DNA of 64,000 bases from Pacificispira sp965223125 (GTDB lineage: Bacteria; Pseudomonadota; Alphaproteobacteria; UBA8366; Aestuariispiraceae), in NCBI GenBank assembly GCA_965223125.1, contig OZ244984.1:1116001-1180000 (forward strand), given 5' to 3'. Under the pieces are notes generated by a model that worked only from the letters and a program-made list of their open reading frames with translations, had not been told where the DNA came from and searched no databases. Every line of letters begins with the position of its first letter. Positions within the stretch are counted from its first letter, which is position 1. Below, one piece after another: positions 28,059 through 35,804 of the stretch. Both the position numbers and the translations under genes were made by a program.

Positions 28059-28300
28059 GGGTCTGAACCCAATTCAGTCGATTGATTTTGTTTTGCAAAT
28101 CAGATTCAAAGCCATCAGCGATGGAGGCTTTGATGGCAAGATTTGATCTGACTGACGAAGAGTGGGCGGTGATTTCACCCTTGTCACCCGCACAAGGGCG
28201 CGGCGCAAGGCGCGGGGACGACCGCAAAGTGCTCAATGGCATCTTCTACATTCTGCGCACGGGCGCGCCCTGGCGTGACTTGCCCGAGCGTTACGAGCAG
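28059..28300 (+). mobile_element. Truncated IS5-family insertion sequence
   Basis: The left end GGGTCTGAACCC at 28059 abuts the recombinase remnant after CTA. An ATG at 28133 starts 'MARFDLTDEEWAVISPLSP', then 'DRKVLNGIFYILRTGAPWRDLPERY', the N-terminal DUF4096 region of IS5/IS427-type transposases. Homology stops at about 28300 after PERY, so the catalytic DDE domain and the right end are lost. Confidence 0.75.
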
Positions 28301-28640
28301 ATGATCATAGCAGACTGTCTGAGCCAAGTAGGTCTTCGCATGGACGAAGCGAGCAGCTGCGGCCGCATTATGCAGGCTCCGTGCGTCCTTCAAAGACAAT
28401 GACTGAGAATCCTGCGCCGCGGAGATCGGGAAATAACCTGATGCCGGATCAGCAAAGATAACTGTTTCCGGTGTCCCGGGCATAGCTCCCTGGAGTTGAC
28501 GCAAACTTTGTAGCCGGTCATCCCAATATGCTGAGATCACGATGAGGCACTCAACCGCCTCGTTGCGTCCTATATGCTCATGTCCTTCATCAGGGGACAG
28601 CATTTGCGGCACAGGTGATCGATCCTGTGCCGCAATCCGG
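28301..28640. other. Gene-free stretch of mixed remnants
   Basis: No supportable gene is seen in this 340-bp region. It is probably scar DNA left by the truncated IS. The only clear structure is a 12-bp inverted repeat at its right edge (28604-28635), next to the stop of the DmdA-like gene. Confidence 0.4.
28604..28635 (-). terminator. Hairpin after the DmdA-like operon
   Basis: TTGCGGCACAGG and CCTGTGCCGCAA form a perfect 12-bp stem with an 8-nt loop. It begins 6 nt beyond the stop codon of the minus-strand DmdA-like gene. No U run follows, so it is a terminator-like or mRNA-end structure. Confidence 0.5.
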
Positions 28641-29795
28641 TCAGCTTGTCAAAGCGAGTGTCTTCTTCGGGTCGTAAAACGGTATCGGCACGACAGTGCA
28701 GCCGCGTATTTCGCTCAACTTGTCGACCTTCAGGATCGTGCCGGGGGGAGTGTGTTCTGACCGTATCATCGCGAGTGCGATATTCTTTTTCAGCCGTGGG
28801 GAATAGATCGCTGATGTGACCGTGCCGACCTGCATGCCATCCTTCATGATCGGCCAGAAGAAATCGTTGGATCCGACGAAAGGATCTCCTTCGATTTCCA
28901 AACCGGCGAGCCGCTGTGATACACCCTTTCCCTTGATCTTGGTCAGCGCAGCCTTGCCGATGAAATCCGCCTCCATGTCCAGATTGACCATGCGGTCCAT
29001 GTTCAGCTCAAAAGGGTTGTTCGCCAGGGTCATGTCGGCGTGATACGATAACATGCCCGCCTCAATCCGGCGGATGCTGGATGTGTGGCCCGGCTTCAGG
29101 CCCAGCGGTGTACCAGCAGCCATGATGTGTTCCCAAAGCTTGTCACCCGCGGATCCGTCTCGCAGGAAAATCTCGTAACCCAACTCGCTCGACCATCCGG
29201 TGCGCGAAATAATCAGAGGCACACCGTCCCAGTCATATTCCATGAAGTAGTAGTATTTCAGCTCCGTCGGGGCGTCGCCAAAGGCCGCGCGCAACACGTC
29301 ACGCGATTTGGGACCTTGCAATTGCAAGGGCGAGACGTCGGGTTCGTTGATCTCGACATCCATGCCCGCATTTACGGCGACACCGCGTGCCCACAGCAAA
29401 ACGTCGCTGTCTGCGATGGACAGCCAGAAATGATCTTCAGCCAGTTTGAGAAGGACGGGGTCATTGATGATCCCGCCGTCCGCATCCGTGATCAGCACAT
29501 ATTTGCACTGACCAACTGCGCATTTCGACAGGTCACGGCAGGTCAGGTACTGGGTGAATCTGGCCGCATCCGGACCTTTGATTTCGACCTGGCGCTCAAC
29601 GGACACGTCGCACAGGATCGCGTCATTGACCAGATTCCAGAAGTTCATACTCGGATCGCCAAAATCGCGTGGGATGTACATGTGATTGTAGACGGAAAAT
29701 CCCTTGGCTCCCCAGCGCAGAGCCGCATCGGAATAGGGGGATTTCCGGACCTGAGTGCCGAAGCTGAATCGTGCGAATTGCAGTTCATGTGACAT
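28641..29795 (-). CDS. DmdA-like aminomethyltransferase-fold demethylase
   Basis: The 384-residue protein is of the GcvT/DmdA superfamily, which transfers a methyl or aminomethyl group to tetrahydrofolate. It resembles DMSP demethylase more than GcvT: 'FSVYNHMYIPRDF' near the N-terminus, 'CDVSVERQVEIKG', 'LTCRDLSKCAVGQCKY', 'INDPVLLKL', 'SIADSDVLLW', 'QGPKS', and later 'RIEAGMLSY' with 'NNPFE'. The length fits DmdA (about 370). It is last in a minus-strand operon with an acyl-CoA ligase and a crotonase. I infer a tetrahydrofolate-dependent demethylation of a methylated sulfur or related compound; the true substrate cannot be read from sequence. Confidence 0.62.
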   Translation of the reverse strand: MSHELQFARFSFGTQVRKSPYSDAALRWGAKGFSVYNHMYIPRDFGDPSMNFWNLVNDAILCDVSVERQVEIKGPDAARFTQYLTCRDLSKCAVGQCKYVLITDADGGIINDPVLLKLAEDHFWLSIADSDVLLWARGVAVNAGMDVEINEPDVSPLQLQGPKSRDVLRAAFGDAPTELKYYYFMEYDWDGVPLIISRTGWSSELGYEIFLRDGSAGDKLWEHIMAAGTPLGLKPGHTSSIRRIEAGMLSYHADMTLANNPFELNMDRMVNLDMEADFIGKAALTKIKGKGVSQRLAGLEIEGDPFVGSNDFFWPIMKDGMQVGTVTSAIYSPRLKKNIALAMIRSEHTPPGTILKVDKLSEIRGCTVVPIPFYDPKKTLALTS

Positions 29796-29808
29796 GCTGT
29801 TTTTCCAA

Positions 29809-31434
29809 TCAGGGGGTTAGGGGGAAGCCTTGCTGGCGGACCAGATCGCGGAGTTCGTTCTTGCGGATCTTTCCGGTTGTGGTTTTCGGAAGCTCGCCGA
29901 AGATCACTTTCTTGGGGCGCATGTACCCGGCTAGGTGTGCTCTGGCATGGGCTAGCAGTTCATCTTCGGTCACCTCACCTGATAGTTCGACAAATGCGCA
30001 GGACACTTCACCCCATTTTTCATCGGGCATCGCCACAACCGCGACAAGACTGACGGCCGGGTGCGAATAAAGAGCCTTTTCGACCTCGATGGAGGAGATG
30101 TTTTCACCGCCCGAGATGATGATGTCCTTCGAGCGATCCCGAATTTCGATGTAGCCATCCGCATGCTGCACCGCGATGTCGCCAGACCAGAACCAGCCGT
30201 CCTTGAATGCCTTGGCGGTATCCTCAGGAGCCTTCAGATACCCCTTCATGACAATGTTACCGCGAAATACGACCTCGCCCAGCGTCGCTCCATCCCACGG
30301 TACGGGGGTGCCAGCCTCGGGATCCAGAACCAGCACATCTTCCTCAAGCTCATAAGCAACGCCTTGGCGCGCTTTCAGGTCAGCCTGGTCCTGAGGGGGT
30401 AGCGCCGCCCATCCTGGTTTTTCGGCGCAGACGACGGCGGGACCATAGACTTCGGTCAAGCCGTAGACATGGGTGATGGAGATCCCCATCGCCTCCATCC
30501 CCTTGATCACGCTGGCAGGGGGCGGGGCCGCTGCGGTCATCATCTTGATCTTTTGCGAGAAGTCGCGTTTTACCGCGGCGCCGCTAATCATCGACATGAT
30601 GATCGGCGCGCCGCAAAGATGGGTGACGCCATGATCGACGAAGGCGTCATAGATCGCCTCCGCTCTTGGCGTACGCAGGAACACATGGGTCCCGGCCAGC
30701 ATGGTGATGGTCCAGGGAAAGCACCAGCCGTTGCAGTGAAACAACGGCAGCGTCCAGAGATAGACGGGATGGTGCGGCAATTCCCACGTCACCACGTTGT
30801 TGACCGCATTGGTCCACGCGCCGCGGTGGGAATATACTACGCCCTTGGGTCGACCCGTAGTGCCGGAGGTATAGTTCAGCGAAAGTGCGTCCCATTCATC
30901 ATCCGGCAGAGTATATGCGAAATCGTGCTCGCCCTCTGCCAGAAGATCGTCATAGGTCAAAGTGCCGATCCTGTCGCCGCCCGGTCCTTCGCTGTCTTCG
31001 ATATCGACGATCAGAAGATTGCGGCCGGACTGCGCCACAGCCTCGGCGGCCATCGCCGAATATTCGGTATCGACCAGCAGGACCTTGGCTTCTCCATGCT
31101 CCAGGATATAGGCGATCGTGCCGGCATCCAGCCGCGTGTTGTTCGCGTTCAGAACCGCCCCCAGCATGGGCAGCGCCAGCGCGCATTCCAGCGCTTCGGG
31201 GATGTTCGGGGCAATCAGGGCAACGGTATCGCCCCTGCCGATGCCGCGTTTGGCCAAGGCAGAGGCAAGTCGTTTACAACGCGCCGCGACCTCGCCCCAA
31301 TTCCGCCGGATACGCCCGTGGATTTGCGAGGGCAGTTCGGGGTGCACCCGTTCCACGCGTTTGAGAATTGAAACCGGGGACAGCGCCGTGTAATTTGCTG
31401 CGTTGCGTGCAAGTTCTGGCCCTTGAAACGTCAT
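29809..31434 (-). CDS. AMP-forming acyl-CoA synthetase
   Basis: The 541-residue enzyme activates a carboxylic acid to its CoA thioester via an acyl-adenylate. The phosphate-binding 'LNYTSGTTGRPKGVVYSHRG', 'THVYGLTEVYGP', 'DGWFWSGDIAVQHADGYIEIRDRSKDIIISGGENIS' type hinge region and the C-terminal 'TTTGKIRKNELR' catalytic lysine region are all present. It belongs to the medium-chain/ACSF2-like group, not the MLGQMMT-type DmdB of Ruegeria. Its ATG overlaps the stop of the upstream crotonase (ATGA), and the DmdA-like gene follows 13 nt later. In this context it may activate methylmercaptopropionate or a similar short acid, which is inference. Confidence 0.82.
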   Translation of the reverse strand: MTFQGPELARNAANYTALSPVSILKRVERVHPELPSQIHGRIRRNWGEVAARCKRLASALAKRGIGRGDTVALIAPNIPEALECALALPMLGAVLNANNTRLDAGTIAYILEHGEAKVLLVDTEYSAMAAEAVAQSGRNLLIVDIEDSEGPGGDRIGTLTYDDLLAEGEHDFAYTLPDDEWDALSLNYTSGTTGRPKGVVYSHRGAWTNAVNNVVTWELPHHPVYLWTLPLFHCNGWCFPWTITMLAGTHVFLRTPRAEAIYDAFVDHGVTHLCGAPIIMSMISGAAVKRDFSQKIKMMTAAAPPPASVIKGMEAMGISITHVYGLTEVYGPAVVCAEKPGWAALPPQDQADLKARQGVAYELEEDVLVLDPEAGTPVPWDGATLGEVVFRGNIVMKGYLKAPEDTAKAFKDGWFWSGDIAVQHADGYIEIRDRSKDIIISGGENISSIEVEKALYSHPAVSLVAVVAMPDEKWGEVSCAFVELSGEVTEDELLAHARAHLAGYMRPKKVIFGELPKTTTGKIRKNELRDLVRQQGFPLTP

Positions 31435-32231
31435 TCACCGATCCATTCGGGCATGGGTTCTTTGCGGGTGAAGGCTCCGATGCCTGCTTCGGCATCCCGC
31501 GCCATCATGTTCTTCGCCATCGTGCGACTGGCAAAAGCGTAGGCTTCCTCCAACGGCATTTCGAGCTGTTCGTAGAAGGAACGTTTGCCGATCTTGACGG
31601 CAGCGTGAGATTTGTCGGCGATGATCCGTGCCATTTCCATGCTTGCCGCCTCAAGTTCTGCTAGTGGTACAACACGATTCAAAAGACCCATTTCGGCAAC
31701 GCGGGCAGCGGGCAGGAACTCACCCAGCAGCAGCATCTCCATCGCCAGTTTGCGCGGCACGTTGCGCGACAGGGCGACCATCGGGGTCGAGCAAAACAGT
31801 CCGATATTCACTCCCGATGTGGCGAATGTCGCATCTTCAGCGGCCACGGCCAGATCACAGGAGGCTACCAACTGGCAGCCTGCTGCGGTGGCGATGCCTC
31901 GGACCTCGGCGATCACGGGCTGTTTCAAACGCACCACGCGCAACATCATCGCAGAGCACTTGTCAAAGAGGTCCTGGAAATACTGGAAACCACCGTCGTC
32001 ATCCGCGCGGTGCGCTGTCATTTCCTTCAGGTTATGGCCTGCGCAAAAGTGGTTGCCGCCGCTACGCAAGATAACTGCTTTGACACTGCGGTCCGCTGTA
32101 ATTTCGTCCAAGGTTTCCGACAATGCGGCCAGCATCGCTTCTGACAAGGCATTGATCGATTTGGGCGCATTCAGTGTCAGCACTGCAACGCCATCCGTGT
32201 CGGTACGCAAGATCAGGTTTTCAGTTTCCAT
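31431..32231 (-). CDS. Enoyl-CoA hydratase/isomerase-family protein lacking catalytic glutamates
   Basis: The 266-residue crotonase-fold protein has the oxyanion-hole segment 'NHFCAGHNLKEM' and 'GIATAAGCQLVASCDLAVA'. At the two glutamates used by classical hydratases it has Gln ('GCQLV' instead of GCELA) and Gly ('TSGVNIG' instead of QPEIxLG). The 'GVNIGLFCSTPMVALSR' motif is that of the ECHDC3-like subgroup. It may therefore be a hydrolase, an isomerase or a non-hydratase. ATG 32231 follows GGAG at a good distance; an in-frame ATG at 32243 is possible. The gene overlaps the end of a rhodanese remnant. Confidence 0.8.
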   Translation of the reverse strand: METENLILRTDTDGVAVLTLNAPKSINALSEAMLAALSETLDEITADRSVKAVILRSGGNHFCAGHNLKEMTAHRADDDGGFQYFQDLFDKCSAMMLRVVRLKQPVIAEVRGIATAAGCQLVASCDLAVAAEDATFATSGVNIGLFCSTPMVALSRNVPRKLAMEMLLLGEFLPAARVAEMGLLNRVVPLAELEAASMEMARIIADKSHAAVKIGKRSFYEQLEMPLEEAYAFASRTMAKNMMARDAEAGIGAFTRKEPMPEWIGE

Positions 32232-32412
32232 TTTCTGCTCCATGGATCAGACCAATCGCGCTCCCAACCTTTTTCCAGTCGCCAACGCCTCCAACCAGGT
32301 TAACAATCGACGAGCCGACCATCGCCTTGGCGTCCTCGACGCTGTTCGCAGGCACACTCGCCATAGCCTCATTCATGATGTCCATCGCAGTCTTGGAGAT
32401 AGCCTGCGGCAT
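32221..32412 (-). pseudogene. Internally deleted rhodanese-domain gene
   Basis: The 63-codon frame begins 'MPQAISKTAMDIMNEA' and continues 'NSVEDAKAMVG', as in small rhodanese proteins. It then jumps to 'VNLVGGVGDWKKVGSAIG', which resembles the C-terminal 'v..iEGGf.aWk.aG.pv' end. The centre with the active-site cysteine loop is missing, about 70 residues by family expectation. The frame is intact but cannot form a working sulfurtransferase. It lies between the CoA-binding gene and the crotonase, so the original operon probably encoded a full rhodanese here. Confidence 0.6.
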
Positions 32413-32451
32413 GTTCAGGTTCCTTTTCTGGACGACGTCAGGCCACACATG

Positions 32452-32916
32452 TCAGATCACGAGACTGAGGTCGGGCTTCGAGGACGGGCGGAAGAGCTCG
32501 ATCTTGGGGCAGCGGTTCATCACCACTTTCAAACCCGCGCCTTCTGCGAGCTTCGCCGCCCGGTCGTCATAAACGCCGATTTGTCCCCAAAGCACTTTCG
32601 CACCGATGGCAATCGCCTTTTCGGTGATGGCATAGAGTTCCTCTTTCGGCCGGAAGACCTCGACCATATCGACAGGGCGGTCGATTTCCTCGAGAGAATG
32701 AAACACCGGAATGCCGAGGATCTCCGTCAGGTTCCGGTTCGGGTTCACCGGGATCATGTCGTATCCCGTCACGTGCAAGACCCGCAGCACCTCGTAGCTG
32801 AACTTCGTCTGGTCAGCGCTCGCCCCAACCATCGCGACGGTTCTGACTGACTTCAGGATGTCGGCCAGATACTTTGGGTCGTAATCATAAAGTTCGTCCA
32901 GCGCTTCAACGGGCAT
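32452..32916 (-). CDS. CoA-binding (Rossmann-type) protein
   Basis: The 154-residue protein is a single CoA-binding domain of the YccU/succinyl-CoA-synthetase-alpha-like type. It has 'VRTVAMVGASADQTKFSYEV', 'YDMIPVNPNRNLTEILGIPVFHSLEEI', 'VDMVEVFRPKEEL' and a late 'VMNRCPKIE' with a cysteine typical of the family. Such proteins bind CoA or acyl-CoA; their physiological role is mostly unknown. It is the first intact gene of the minus-strand cassette and lies 35 nt downstream of the SBP56-like remnant. Confidence 0.82.
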   Translation of the reverse strand: MPVEALDELYDYDPKYLADILKSVRTVAMVGASADQTKFSYEVLRVLHVTGYDMIPVNPNRNLTEILGIPVFHSLEEIDRPVDMVEVFRPKEELYAITEKAIAIGAKVLWGQIGVYDDRAAKLAEGAGLKVVMNRCPKIELFRPSSKPDLSLVI

Positions 32917-32951
32917 GGTTCAGGCCTCCTTCGGGGTCGCGATATCTGCTT

Positions 32952-33113
32952 TCAGCACGTGCGGCTTCTGCGGATCGAGCAATGGGCGGCGCGCATCGGC
33001 CTTGTACGTCGCTCCGACACGGTTGGAATCATGTTGAGCAGTTTTTTGCATGGAGCCATGATGGCATTGGCCGGGCTTGCATACCCCGGGCAGTAACATG
33101 CGCCGTCGCTCAT
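32952..33113 (-). pseudogene. N-terminal remnant of a selenium-binding protein (SBP56 / methanethiol oxidase family)
   Basis: From an ATG with a strong Shine-Dalgarno (AAGGGAGA) the frame reads 'MSDGACYCPGYASPANAI' followed by 'MAPCKKLLNMIP'. This fits the SBP56 N-terminus, pattern C-x-C-(G)PGY-[ST]-[ST]-P-x-x-A-M-x-x-P-x-E-x-[LI]-[LV]. After about 32 residues the similarity ends and the frame becomes Arg-rich until TGA. SBP56 proteins are about 460 residues and include bacterial methanethiol oxidase, so most of the gene is deleted. It sits at the head of the DmdA-like cassette with the original translation start preserved. Confidence 0.5.
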
Positions 33114-33183
33114 CATAGTTCTCCCTTGCGATCACGTTGTTCTTCTCGTAGTACGATAATGAAATTCTCACAAGGTAAAAAAT

Positions 33184-33951
33184 ATGCATCTGGAACGCCT
33201 CACCTGCATTCTCGAAATCGTTGGACAGAAGGGCGAGGCAACGGTGGCCGAGATCTGTGCCCATTCTGACCTCCCTAAGCCGTCAGCCTACAGACTGGTG
33301 CAGGACCTCGTTGGTGTCGGTCTGCTGGAACCGGTCGGGCGTGGGCAGTTCACGATCGGCACCCGCCTTAAGCGGATAACGCACAGCGACCATTCCGACC
33401 ACGCGCTGCTGGAAGTGATTGTGCCAACGCTGAAACAAGCCGCCACGAAAAACGGAGCCGCATTTTTCCTGTCACGGCTGCGTGGGAAGTCCGTGGAAAT
33501 AATTCATGTCGAGACGCCGGACACAGGTGTTTCCTATCTCCATCCGGGTCTGGGAAAGCGCCCCCTGCATGCCTGTTCCTGCTCAAAGGCCGTTGCCGCC
33601 TTTTCTCCGGATCTGTTCTTGATCGGTGAAATGGAAGGCCGATTGCGCGCATACACTGAATTCACCGTGACGAATGTGCGTGACCTGGAAACGGAGTTCG
33701 AAACCATCCGCCAGCGCGGTTATGCGGAATGCGTGGAAGAGATCGAGCGCGGCATGTGCTCGGTCGCAGCCCCCCTTGCGCCTAGCGGGCTGGGGGCAAC
33801 GTTGTCCATTGGTGCGACCGGATCGGTGCGGGTGTTCACGTCGGCGTTTCGTGAAAAGCTCGGTCCTCAGATTGCCCAGATCGCGCGTGAGATATCGGCA
33901 GGCCTAGGCTGGGATATCGTGCAGGATATCAGAAAACCAATTGGGTTGTGA
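33184..33951 (+). CDS. IclR-family transcriptional regulator
   Basis: The 255-residue protein has an N-terminal winged helix-turn-helix ('ATVAEICAHSDLPKPSAYRLVQDL', residues 18-45) and a C-terminal ligand-binding domain ('GVSYLHPGLGKRPLHACSCSKAVAA', 'RGYAECVEEIERGMCSVAAPL'). It is divergent from the DmdA-like cassette across about 70 bp and is the obvious candidate regulator, probably responding to a carboxylic or CoA-linked intermediate. DmdR-type regulators of DMSP genes are of the GntR family, so this would be a different control if the pathway call is right. Confidence 0.85.
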   Translation: MHLERLTCILEIVGQKGEATVAEICAHSDLPKPSAYRLVQDLVGVGLLEPVGRGQFTIGTRLKRITHSDHSDHALLEVIVPTLKQAATKNGAAFFLSRLRGKSVEIIHVETPDTGVSYLHPGLGKRPLHACSCSKAVAAFSPDLFLIGEMEGRLRAYTEFTVTNVRDLETEFETIRQRGYAECVEEIERGMCSVAAPLAPSGLGATLSIGATGSVRVFTSAFREKLGPQIAQIAREISAGLGWDIVQDIRKPIGL

Positions 33952-34034
33952 CGGTCGCACTTCAATTCATGTTCGACATCTTCTTGGGAAAAATAGACAG
34001 CACTACCTTCACAAAAGACCGAAGGTACCAAACC

Positions 34035-34151
34035 ATGACCAAAGCCGGTAAACCCGCAAAAGTCGCCCTCACAGCCCTCATGCGAAAACTCATCGAACTC
34101 GCAAACGCACTGATCAAATAAAACCAGAAATGGACGCCTAAAATCGGTTGA
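34035..34151 (+). pseudogene. C-terminal remnant of an IS110-family transposase
   Basis: The frame reads 'KAGKPAKVALTALMRKLIELANALIK', a TAA at 34119, then 'NQKWTPKIG' and TGA. This is the conserved tail of IS110/IS1111 transposases ('GKPKKVALtAcMRKLl.ilNAmlr...kW'). The internal TAA replaces what is usually a Gln or Arg codon. No catalytic DEDD or Ser domain remains upstream. Confidence 0.65.
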
Positions 34152-34270
34152 TCAAGCCGGATACTCTAGTGAGACCCATATGTGCTATGCAGAACCCGCA
34201 AGAAGACGGACCCGGCCTCTAGACTTCTCATAGCCTGCTTCCTGAGTGCTTACCTATTGCTTACCCAAGC

Positions 34271-34297
34271 AAAAGCCCCGCTTTGTGGAACGGGGCT
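34271..34297 (-). terminator. Original rRNA-operon terminator, displaced by the integrated element
   Basis: On the minus strand AGCCCCG and CGGGGCT form a stem followed by TTTTGCTT. It lies just beyond the left 49-bp repeat, where the tRNA-fMet 3' end would continue into chromosome before integration. It is now 8 kb from the rRNA operon. Confidence 0.65.
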
Positions 34298-34311
34298 AAG
34301 TATCTGTAAGT

Positions 34312-34360
34312 ATTGGTTGCGGGGGTAGGATTTGAACCTACGACCTTCAGGTTATGAGCC
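34312..34360. repeat. attL, 49-bp direct repeat
   Basis: Identical to 42401-42449. It carries the reverse complement of the tRNA-fMet anticodon arm 3' half, variable loop, T arm, acceptor 3' strand and CCA. To its right the tRNA similarity stops (AAACAGG instead of TGACGAG), so this copy is a truncated tRNA. Confidence 0.9.
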
Positions 34361-34478
34361 AAACAGGCTATTGGTTAATGAACCATACGCTATCATATTA
34401 AATCGTTATTTTATATAGCATTATTCTGATAGATCGTTTAACGATGATGGCTCAAGATTCGGTAAAATAACGCAAATA

Positions 34479-34498
34479 GGTAGCCCCATGGTAGCCCC
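34479..34498. repeat. GGTAGCCC tandem motif, left copy
   Basis: GGTAGCCCCATGGTAGCCCC contains two direct copies of GGTAGCCCC. A near-identical pair occurs at 42335-42353 near the other end. It covers the integrase start codon, so it may be an integrase arm-binding site that also represses int. Confidence 0.5.
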
Positions 34499-35804
34499 GA
34501 ACGATACGGTGAACTTCACCAAGGCTCTTTTGAACGGCCTTCCCCGTCCTGAAAAGGGGGAGCGCTTCTCCTTCAAGGATAGCCGCGTGAAGGGGTTGAT
34601 CGTGCGGGTCACGGCGAATGGTCAGAAGACCTTTCAGCTCTATCAGAAGCACCAGGGGCGGCCTGTGCGGGTTACCCTTGGCACCTTTCCCGAAATGACC
34701 ATAGAGAATGCCCGGCGGGAGGCGACCAAGGCCAAAGGGGCTTTGGCGGGGGGAGAAAACCCGAATGTCGCCAAGAACCGCTTGCGCCAGGAGATCACGC
34801 TGAAGGAGCTCTTCGGACTCTATATGGAGCGCTATAGCAAGATCGAGAAGAAGTCCTGGCGTTACGACGAGCGGGAGATCAACAAGTTTCTGTCCCATTG
34901 GTTCAACCGCAAGATATCCGATATCAGCAAATATGAGATCAAGACATTGCATATCGGAATGCGAGAGAAGAACGGGCTCTATCAGGCGAACCGGATGCTT
35001 GAGCGCATACGCGCCATGTTCAACAAGGCGATTGAGTGGGGATGGGAGGGAGTCAATCCGACGCAGGGCATCAAGAAGTTCAAGGAGCAATCGCGGGACC
35101 GCTATATCCTCCCCAATGAAATGCCCCTGCTTCTGGAAGCCGTGGACGAAGAGCATAATGACGTGGCGCGGGATTACATCCTGATATCGCTCTTCACCGG
35201 GGCACGGAAAACCAATGTCCTGGAAATGCGATGGGATCAGATTAATTGGCACGGCAAGACGTGGCGCATACCCGATACCAAGAATGGGGAAGCGGTCCTG
35301 GTGACGCTGGCACCGGAAGCGGAAGCAATCCTGGAGCGCCGGTTAAAGGCCTCTGCGGGTAGTCCCTGGGTCTTCACAAGTGAAGCCAGCAAGTCGGGAC
35401 ACTTGAACGACCCCAAGAAGGCGTGGATTCGCGTCAAACAGCGGGCAACGCTTAAGGCCTGGTCCGACGACCCACGGTTGGCAACCGTGATCCAGAAGGC
35501 CGTGGAGGCTCTGCCCGACGATTATGATGTCGGAACACTCTATACGAAGGTTGAAGCGGAATGCGACAGGCAGGGGTTGGAGCGCCCGGTCAGCCTTATG
35601 GATATCCGCCTGCACGATATCCGGCGCACCTTTGGCAGCTATCAGGCCATTGCCGGGGCAAGCCTTCAGATCATCGGAAAATCCCTTGGGCACAAGTCGC
35701 AGCAATCGACTCAGGTATATGCTCGTCTGCACAATGATCCGATACGGGCGTCGGTTAATTCGGCGACGGCGACGATGCTTAGCTTAGGGAAACCCTCCAT
35801 ATGA
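34488..35804 (+). CDS. int: Tyrosine integrase (P4-like, DUF4102 N-terminus)
   Basis: The 438-residue recombinase begins with a DUF4102-type arm-binding domain ('SFKDSRVKGLIVRVTANGQKTF'), followed by a SAM-like core-binding region. The catalytic domain has Arg in 'FTGARKTNVLEMRW', His-x-x-Arg in 'LHDIRRTFGSY', a second His in 'GKSLGHKSQQST' and Tyr in 'QVYARL'. It would integrate and excise the element at the tRNA-fMet 3' end. It starts 128 bp inside attL. The start codon lies within the GGTAGCCC tandem motif and has no Shine-Dalgarno. Its stop overlaps the next ORF (ATGA). Confidence 0.92.
   Translation: MVAPNDTVNFTKALLNGLPRPEKGERFSFKDSRVKGLIVRVTANGQKTFQLYQKHQGRPVRVTLGTFPEMTIENARREATKAKGALAGGENPNVAKNRLRQEITLKELFGLYMERYSKIEKKSWRYDEREINKFLSHWFNRKISDISKYEIKTLHIGMREKNGLYQANRMLERIRAMFNKAIEWGWEGVNPTQGIKKFKEQSRDRYILPNEMPLLLEAVDEEHNDVARDYILISLFTGARKTNVLEMRWDQINWHGKTWRIPDTKNGEAVLVTLAPEAEAILERRLKASAGSPWVFTSEASKSGHLNDPKKAWIRVKQRATLKAWSDDPRLATVIQKAVEALPDDYDVGTLYTKVEAECDRQGLERPVSLMDIRLHDIRRTFGSYQAIAGASLQIIGKSLGHKSQQSTQVYARLHNDPIRASVNSATATMLSLGKPSI

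Noticed and set aside
28184..28612. 142-codon minus-strand frame over the IS5 remnant
   Set aside because: Its first half is antisense to transposase codons and the rest crosses scar DNA.
31612..32850. 412-codon open frame on the plus strand across the crotonase and CoA-binding genes
   Set aside because: It crosses two genes with clear families on the other strand and encodes a low-complexity product.
32920..33264. 114-codon minus-strand frame ending just before the CoA-binding gene
   Set aside because: It overlaps the start of iclR and lacks a Shine-Dalgarno; the SBP56-like frame has the better start signal. Its C-terminal end ('LLDPQKPHVLKADIATPKEA') could be a second remnant, but I cannot place it.
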